Of a stretch of 64,000 bases of DNA, positions 58,427-64,000 are shown one piece after another. The stretch comes from Plasmopara viticola. Taxonomy: Eukaryota > Oomycota > Peronosporomycetes > Peronosporales > Peronosporaceae. The notes under the pieces are model-generated. The model had not been told where the DNA came from. It was given only the letters and a program-made list of their open reading frames with translations, and made no database searches. The stretch covers positions 1,364,001 through 1,428,000 of the forward strand of contig MBPM02000005.1 of the NCBI GenBank assembly GCA_001695595.3. Reading direction: 5' to 3'. The position numbers were made by a program, and so were the translations under genes. Numbering within the stretch: the stretch's first letter is position 1; the number at the start of each line of letters is the position of its first letter.

Positions 58427-60355
58427 AGTTTATGGTCATTACCGTAGTTATTTTTTGCTGATTAAAGCAGAGTGATCGTAATTTAGAGATCTTATGTAAA
58501 TGTTGTGTTTATAATACTAACATCCTTTTACTTTTTTCAGACAAATTTATCACTTGGACACAAGACGCATACGTTCTACTACACAATGTCCTCACAAAAT
58601 CTTCAAGCAATTATTTTTCTTGTTTCCGAGACGCAAATACAATGCAAAGAGTATTCATGTTAAACAATCGATGATCAAAGCTCTCGTGTCTTCTTCATAA
58701 GCAAAAATACGTATTTTCTTAAACTGCGCTCTAAAACTCTAGCGACCGGACGCAAGGAAGTTGTAATCGTGCCAATTACCGTTAAACAACACACTATGCA
58801 AATTGCTTACATCAAATGTATCAAAGTAGCATCGTCTTTCTTGATTTCGTTAAAAATTTCGAATCTAAGACATCATCTTGAAATATTATCAGGCCTTTTC
58901 TGCTTACATCTTCAGGCTGGCTTTGATCATACTGCGCAAGTTTATGCAACGTGCAATACCACTGCCTTTCATCGCAGAAATTTTGATTGATTCTTAACAA
59001 ATCATTTCTTGCACTGTCGATCAGTATCGACAACTAAGGTGTAGAAATGTATGTAGCTGGGGGACACAACAATTCGGCGTGGGTTACCATAAAAATACTA
59101 CACATGGAACTTGTTGCTTTTCGAAGTCATGTGCTTTTTCGCATCACCCATCGTGGAAGTAGACGTCGTCTCTGCTGGACTAAGAAAAGTTTTGCCTTGC
59201 ATCAAGTTTTGCACTAGAGAACGAATCATGACGGTGGAGTGCAATCGCACTTGCTTCCGTGCACCAATGCTTTCATGATTGGTTTGTGTAGATTGCTTGA
59301 TTTTTTAGTTGCACTGCTCACAGTAGTCGAGAGTGATGCTCTTTATGGTCTATAATTCGGTTTATGCATGTATGGCTACAGTTCGTCAAGTGTCAATAAA
59401 GATCCCTGGCAGGTTCACCACCAGCACGTGAATCGCTTCAATATTCTCCTTAAGTGGAATCTCAACTTAAAAACATGCCAATTTTAATCATGTCTTCACT
59501 AAAATAAGTTGCAGCACTTCTGCCTTTCTACCAACGCATTCTTCTTAGACATTTAGTTACCAAATATGATCGCTCTTCACGCATGTCGTTGAGCATTATT
59601 ATCGTATATTTAGGCGACAAATTTGATATAAAGGATGAAGTCGATCGAGATACGAATGCGATCGGCATTTCCGTTCAAAATCCAGCTGACTGTTACTTTA
59701 TAGTACAAGATTAACCGATGGCGCTTGTTTCATCCTTTGCACCACAAAGTCCTCGATTTTTTTTGTCACCTGAATAAAATCTAAGGTATCATCAGATAAC
59801 TGTACCGGTAAGTCTACAAAGTCTGTGTCGTGTCAAAGTCATGTGGTTAGAAGCGTGTTTACGGGATAGATATGTCGTATCTGGGCCTTTGAAAGCAAAA
59901 ATGCTAGTCACGGTCTACATAGCACCGTTCGCGGCTACATGCACAAAATCATGCCAAACCTAAAAAAGCTATTGTCGGAAAATATTGTTGTTGATGGTGT
60001 ACCTCCATTTTGTATGTTGCCCGCCCACAACTTGATTGCTTGAAAATTGTATTGAGAAGGGGAATTGCCAGTATCCTTGTTTTGCATTGTTTTGTTCGTT
60101 TTATATGAAAGTGTTTTACCATATTTTTCTTGATAATAAAAAATACCTACCAAAAACTCATACTAATATACCGAATAAAAAAATTGTTTTTAACAAGAAG
60201 GTCTGATATAGCCAAAGTCTTTATCTTTGCATGATGAAAAGTTGTGGAAGCTACGGCTCGGCTTTGAGCCACGAGCAAATAAAAAACGCTACTCGATTGG
60301 CATTCATAGCGCTGTTCCTCATAACGGAGGCCAACCGTACGGTACCTCTCGTGCT
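58427..60355. other. Gene-poor spacer
   Basis: AT-rich with no intact gene. Short frames at 58769-58990 and 59935-60153 have no motif. The only coding trace is a minus-strand CRN-header-like remnant at about 59.4 kb (separate entry). Confidence 0.4.
59396..59466 (-). pseudogene. Possible remnant of a third CRN header
   Basis: The minus strand reads VEIPLKENIEAIHVLVVNLP before a stop. HVLVVNLP closely resembles the HVLVVVP motif that ends the Crinkler header domain. The preceding 150 bp is stop-riddled, so only the tail of a header may survive. Short match, therefore tentative. Confidence 0.3.
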
Positions 60356-60997
60356 TCACGAACGAGTCTCGTCTTGGGCAGTGTTGCCCGTAGATCCCTT
60401 GATGCAGAGGCCAAAGTTGTCGTACTTTTTACACGTGAGCCCCGAGTCGCACACGCCGTCACTGCTGCAGTCGCTATAGAGTGCCGTACTGCTAGGTAGA
60501 TACGGCGCGGTCGCACACTCCTGGTACGAGTCCTTGGTACGGCAGTACTTGCCCTTGTCACACGTGCCCACGTCGCCCCCCGAGGTGGTACAGTTTTCAG
60601 CCGTCGTGCGTTTCGTGCGCCAAGCATCGGGCGGCATGCAGTAGCACTCGTCGTTCTGATAGTCCATACAGTTGCACTCAAAGTTAAAGAGACATTTGGA
60701 AGGCTGCGACGCGTTCTTTTGGCTGCACTCCGCCCACGGAGTCGTGACTTTATTGGTAATCGAATCGAGGAACGAGTCGTCGCGCTCGAGGCACTTTTGC
60801 TTCCCGGTCCCGTCGTCCTGGCACGAGTACGATTCGCTCTGGCACAGCAGCACGTCGCCGCCGTTCGGGCACGAGGCGTTATTGGCAATGATGGTCACCT
60901 CGCGGAATTTCTCGTGGTGGACAAACAGTTTCACGTGCACGGCCGTCGCCATGGCGGCTAGGAGCGCATGGGAAAGGAGGGACCACGAGAGCTGCAT
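60356..60997 (-). CDS. Secreted Cys-rich protein, 18 cysteines
   Basis: Single exon, 213 residues, ATG at 60997. A signal peptide is predicted by eye (LSWSLLSHALLAAMATAV), followed by a mature chain with 18 cysteines, an even number expected to pair in disulfides. Cys spacing forms repeated small modules: NECYC-like pairs, GTCDKGKYC, CSSDGVCDSGLTC. Family not recognised. It resembles the partial gene at the right edge (TPWAEC and FECNC versus APWATC and FSCLC), so the two are probably tandem paralogues. It could be an apoplastic secreted protein, but no effector motif such as RxLR is present. It is more GC-rich than its flanks. The 361 bp between it and the MDP-1 gene is a divergent promoter region. 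Confidence 0.8.
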   Translation of the reverse strand: MQLSWSLLSHALLAAMATAVHVKLFVHHEKFREVTIIANNASCPNGGDVLLCQSESYSCQDDGTGKQKCLERDDSFLDSITNKVTTPWAECSQKNASQPSKCLFNFECNCMDYQNDECYCMPPDAWRTKRTTAENCTTSGGDVGTCDKGKYCRTKDSYQECATAPYLPSSTALYSDCSSDGVCDSGLTCKKYDNFGLCIKGSTGNTAQDETRS

Positions 60998-61358
60998 GGT
61001 CTTTCACTTTGGTCTCGAATCAAAAAGTGCGGACGGGATGGGATTTGAGGGCCAATAAATCGAATTTGCCACGCTTGTTTGCGTCGACAACGTGGTCGAC
61101 TTGTGCCAAGTATGGAGCTGCAGGACGGATTTTAGAACATATCCATGGCTTTTGGCAGCTGCGATGGCTGGCGTGCTGGCCCCGACTCTCTAATGAAGCG
61201 TTGTGACACCTGAGAGGTTCGGGGGCTCCCTCTTTATTAGATTCTTCATATGTATTGTCGTATCTTTAATGTGATAGTAGAGGTTTTGCCAAGCCGACGG
61301 TTTGGTGACTTAAAAAACCGGTAACCCGCAGCCATAAGATCGCAAAAATCTTTCACAC

Positions 61359-61955
61359 ATGGGAAAAAAATCCAACTTGTGTAACGCAACGCCGCCATTG
61401 CCATGGACGCATGTTCCCCGCCTCGTCGTGTTCGATCTGGACTATACGCTCTGGTGTCCGTACATTGATGTCCTGAGTGGTGGTCCATTCACTAAGACAG
61501 ACGACGCGTGGACGGTCCTCGATCGCTACGGAGAGGAACTGAGATTGTTGCCCGAAGTGCAGATGGTTCTGAATCTCCTCGAGACAGATTCTCAATTTGA
61601 AGGGACAAAAATTGCGATTGCATCGCGCACAGGCGAAATCGAGGCAGCAAAGGAGTGTATGGGTCTACTTGCGGTCAATATTGAAAAATCTCGAGGAGGT
61701 CCACGAGAATTACGAACTCTCCACGACATTGCAAGTTATGTGGAAATTTACCCGACGTGCAAAATTGCACATTTCAAACAGTTTTTGCAGCAGAGTGGTG
61801 TGGCGTATGAAGATATGCTCTTTTTCGACGATGAGTTTCGTAATGTGCAAGATGTGTCAAAATTGGGTGTCACGTGTCAATTTTGCCGGGATGGATTGAA
61901 TTGGAACTCGTGGCTAGAAGGAATGCAGGCCTATCAAAAAGCAAAGGTAAGGTAA
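61359..61955 (+). CDS. MDP-1 type HAD-family phosphatase
   Basis: Single exon, 198 residues. HAD motif I is VVFDLDYTLWCPY (nucleophile Asp26, acid/base Asp28). Motif II is in IAIASRT (Ser89), motif III in the KIAHFK segment (about 135-140), and motif IV in LFFDDE (Asp157-Asp158). The WCPY step and the squiggle insert with HV are typical of magnesium-dependent phosphatase 1 (acid phosphatase-like, Pfam Acid_PPase). All catalytic acids are present, so it should be an active cytosolic phosphatase; MDP-1 members act on protein tyrosine phosphate or on sugar phosphates and glycated substrates (family knowledge). Length equals the family norm. A GTAAGG at 61947 near the end could start an intron and alter the last residues. 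Divergent to the Cys-rich gene. Confidence 0.88.
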   Translation: MGKKSNLCNATPPLPWTHVPRLVVFDLDYTLWCPYIDVLSGGPFTKTDDAWTVLDRYGEELRLLPEVQMVLNLLETDSQFEGTKIAIASRTGEIEAAKECMGLLAVNIEKSRGGPRELRTLHDIASYVEIYPTCKIAHFKQFLQQSGVAYEDMLFFDDEFRNVQDVSKLGVTCQFCRDGLNWNSWLEGMQAYQKAKVR

Positions 61956-62548
61956 AATAATACTGAAAAATAACACAGATGAGCGCACAGCAAGCCTAGA
62001 GAAATTAGAGTTTTTGCTATGTTGAGTTTAACAATGATGAATGATAAGCGGAGTGATGGCAAGTTATGTTGATTGCATGTTTAATGCTATGAAGGGAGTG
62101 TCTCCAAGCTGCGTCGTAATCGACATGATTTTGTCAGCTACGAGGCGATCAGATTATACTTAATCAACCCTCTTGCATATAACGTCTCTAGTCTCAGCTT
62201 AAATGCTTTAAAGCGTCACTTGGTAGGTCAATGAGATTTGCAAACTTGCACCCACATTGACTACCAGTTTGTAATCAATTACCGATAAATAAATCACTTG
62301 CGATAGTCCTCCTCAAAAATACATCTGTTTTAAAAAATTTAAAATTGATTGTCCCATAGGGGTCATTAATATCCGGACGATTCTTTTTCAAACCCTGCGG
62401 CTATTCCATAATGCTTTGTAAAAAACCAAAGTCGTAAAGACACGGTCCACATGGTTTCTCAGTCTCAATCTTGACAATCTATGCGTTTTCTTCGGCACTA
62501 GACCCATGCAGCGCACCACCGACATGATGACTCCCATCACCAAGTCAG
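61956..62548. other. Spacer between MDP-1 and the peroxygenase gene
   Basis: AT-rich, no gene or repeat seen. It should contain the MDP-1 3' end and the upstream region of the heme-peroxidase-like gene. Confidence 0.5.
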
Positions 62549-62565
62549 GCCATTCCCCATTTCGC
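62549..62565 (+). promoter_or_regulatory. Oomycete Inr plus FPR core promoter
   Basis: GGCCATTCCCCATTTCG carries a CATTCC initiator core directly joined to a CCATTT flanking promoter region, the best such match in the window, 31 bp before the ATG at 62597. Confidence 0.6.
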
Positions 62566-62596
62566 ATCGAAAACGTCAAAACCCCTCTTTTTTCAA

Positions 62597-63367
62597 ATGC
62601 TTCGCGCTACTGTCGTCACTGCCATCGCTTTCGTTGCTTTCAAGGACACTTCGGTCGTCCATGCTCAAGATGATTCAAAACCAATGACATCGTCGGAGCT
62701 CAAAGTTGGCGACTATTTCAAACCCAGTGGGGACCAAGTGTCGGGCGTGGTCGACAACAATGCTCCATTCCGTCGTGCTCCATGCCCCGGTTTCAACGTG
62801 CTCGCCAACCACGGATATCTATCGCGCGACGGCCAGAACATTGAAAAAGCGGCGCTGGCCGCTGTCTTCAAGAATGTTTACAACGTTGCCGAGGAGTGGA
62901 CGAACGCGCAACTTGGTCGTTTCCCAGACGTCTTTAACCTCGACTTTGTCAGTCGAAACGACCGAGATGCGTCGTTCGCGCGCGATGATCGCTACTTTGG
63001 TCGCGATCCAGCTGAAGTGAACGTGACCCTCGCCCAAAACTTTCTCGACCGTGCGGACGCCGATGGAAAGATCACGCTGGCCACCGTTGCCCATGCGCGC
63101 ATGGACTATGGGGCCATGTGCAAGGCCAGTAACCCAGAGTGCAACTTTAACGTCACGGTCCAGGCGACGGCGTTCCGTCAGGCGGCTCTGTTGCTGACGG
63201 TCTTTGGTCAGACGGACTACATCTTGGCTGAGCACGCAAAGTCGTTTATGGTCGACGAAAAGTTTCCAAACGACTTTGTGAAGTCCGAGGTTTCCATGAC
63301 GACCGCGTCTTTGAACACGACAATCAAGCGACTCGTCGAAGCGGCCAATGTTACGGCACTCATGTAG
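62597..63367 (+). CDS. Secreted heme-thiolate peroxidase/peroxygenase (chloroperoxidase family 2)
   Basis: Single exon, 256 residues. Signal peptide about 1-23 (VVTAIAFVAF, then VVHA). RAPCPGFNVLANHGYL at 60-75 is the PCP motif with Cys62 as proximal heme ligand, as in unspecific peroxygenases and chloroperoxidase. Family members have an E(H/G)D magnesium-binding box before the S-x-x-R-x-D segment; here the corresponding place reads DRDASFARDD (122-131), with Asp and Arg in place of Glu and His or Gly. I could not place the distal catalytic Glu with certainty. Length matches the short peroxygenase class. N-glycosylation sequons (NVTL, NVTV, NTTI, NVTA) fit secretion. In the family the enzyme uses H2O2 to oxygenate or halogenate aromatics and lipids (established). 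Activity here is uncertain because of the altered box. Confidence 0.85.
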   Translation: MLRATVVTAIAFVAFKDTSVVHAQDDSKPMTSSELKVGDYFKPSGDQVSGVVDNNAPFRRAPCPGFNVLANHGYLSRDGQNIEKAALAAVFKNVYNVAEEWTNAQLGRFPDVFNLDFVSRNDRDASFARDDRYFGRDPAEVNVTLAQNFLDRADADGKITLATVAHARMDYGAMCKASNPECNFNVTVQATAFRQAALLLTVFGQTDYILAEHAKSFMVDEKFPNDFVKSEVSMTTASLNTTIKRLVEAANVTALM

Positions 63368-63564
63368 AGAGAGTTGCATCCTAAATATGTTGCTTTTTTA
63401 CTTCTTTGTTTCTTAAAGTTGCTAGAAAAGTATGTAACTGAAACGCAAAGACGTGTTGCCGATGTAGCGCAAGAAAAGCAATGGAATCTATTGAAAGCAA
63501 CTCAAGCACATGCTTACGGCGCTAGACGAGTTGTGTGTGTACTGATTCTATAAAAGCACCTACA

Positions 63565-63603
63565 GTTTTTTCAGGCCTTCTTTGAGAAGGGTACTGAAAA
63601 AAC
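63565..63603. repeat. Hairpin, 10 + 6 bp stem
   Basis: GTTTTTTCAG at 63565-63574 pairs exactly with CTGAAAAAAC at 63594-63603. Inside, CCTTCT pairs with AGAAGG around a 3-nt loop (TTG), with a small internal bulge. It lies about 200 bp after the peroxygenase stop and about 135 bp beyond the stop of the minus-strand partial gene. Confidence 0.75.
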
Positions 63604-63737
63604 ACTATTACAATACACAGGGATACAATCTATGTACCTCTTAGAGCAATCGAAGCCTAGCATAAACTTAAAGTGCTGGAACTTTTCAGGCTATGTTTGT
63701 CAACCGTATCCATCGCTGGTCTCAATCAACTCGACGC

Positions 63738-64000
63738 TCACGAAAAGTAAGGTTTCTGTCCACACTCCACTCCACCTTGCTGGAGATAATGGCAGTATTC
63801 GTCCTCGGGACACGCCGCGGTCCCGTTACTACAACACGTCGCTCCGTTGGCATCGTCCACTGCATCAGACGGTGCACAAACGCAGTTTTCGCTTGGTCCG
63901 TGCAGACAGAGACACGAAAACTCTCTCTTGCAGACTGGCGGATCCCCCATCTTCCTGTTGAGCTCTGCTGCCGGGTCGCACGTGGCCCACGGCGCAACAG
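63738..64000 (-). CDS. Partial Cys-rich secreted-type protein, C-terminal part
   Basis: The frame is open on the minus strand from the right window edge to its stop at 63738, so the N-terminus lies outside. Eleven cysteines are seen in 86 residues (WATCDPAAELN, then CKREFSCLC, ENCVC, ATCC, EYCHY). WATC and the FxCxC pair line up with WAEC and FECNC in the 60.4-61.0 kb gene, as do the DEYC/GKYC segments, so it is probably a diverged paralogue. The start codon at 63950 is internal and not the real start. Function unknown. Confidence 0.7.
   Translation of the reverse strand, partial: VAPWATCDPAAELNRKMGDPPVCKREFSCLCLHGPSENCVCAPSDAVDDANGATCCSNGTAACPEDEYCHYLQQGGVECGQKPYFS

Noticed and set aside
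1..64000. CRISPR array, tRNA, rRNA or other RNA genes
   Set aside because: No regularly spaced direct repeats and no convincing tRNA or rRNA signature were seen by eye; a covariance-model search was not possible here.

Overview
The window looks like nuclear DNA of a plant-pathogenic oomycete of the Phytophthora or downy-mildew type. Four things in the sequence point that way: two decayed Crinkler (CRN) effector loci with the ubiquitin-like header and LYLARK motif, a START domain joined to a FYVE-like zinc finger (an arrangement expanded in oomycetes), Inr/FPR-like core promoters just upstream of several start codons, and few, very short (56-72 nt) introns. The genus cannot be told from the sequence alone. 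About one third of the window holds intact genes. The rest is AT-rich, stop-riddled sequence with retroelement relics, SINE-like insertions and duplicated, decaying effector loci.

Layout. 1-19.7 kb is gene-poor: a minus-strand gene relic (about 1.1-1.5 kb), SINE-like copy A (3.5-3.8 kb), CRN pseudogene 1 (7.0-8.4 kb), a broken Ty3/gypsy-type gag-protease relic (10.2-12.4 kb) and a G-rich 3 x 18 bp repeat (18.5 kb). 19.8-21.0 kb is an intact START + 8-Cys zinc-finger gene. 21.0-25.6 kb holds a 132-bp tandem duplication, a possible DDB1/CPSF-A fragment and two nearly perfect long hairpins. 25.7-26.7 kb is a ZIP metal transporter. 28.2-34.7 kb (minus) is a 2149-residue XMAP215/Dis1-family multi-TOG protein, flanked by SINE-like copies B and C. 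35-41 kb is gene-poor with one unidentified minus-strand relic. 41.2-42.8 kb is a secreted SET-domain-like protein lacking the usual NH motif, followed by SINE-like copy D. 44.8-49.9 kb holds a possible solo LTR and a full-length but dead Ty1/copia element with both LTRs. 50-55.5 kb repeats, in the same order, elements of 1-8.5 kb, including CRN pseudogene 2. 56-58.4 kb holds two adjacent unrecognised genes, the first with three introns. 60.3-64 kb is a compact cluster: a secreted 18-Cys protein (minus), an MDP-1-type HAD phosphatase, a secreted heme-thiolate peroxidase/peroxygenase-like protein, and at the right edge a partial Cys-rich protein that appears to be a paralogue of the first.

Genes working together. 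XMAP215 (microtubules), ZIP (metal transport), MDP-1 (HAD phosphatase) and START-FYVE-like (lipid/membrane) are cellular genes with no operon-like link. The peroxygenase, the Cys-rich pair and the SET-like protein all have predicted signal peptides, so the window contributes several candidate secreted proteins, while both CRN loci are broken. Best leads: (1) a paralogous block at both ends of the window carrying independently inactivated CRN genes with an HNH-like C-terminal region; (2) a secreted SET-family pseudo-methyltransferase; (3) a SINE-like family with clear target-site duplications; (4) two long near-perfect hairpins within 1.2 kb of each other; (5) two adjacent unrecognised genes that may be methyltransferase-like.
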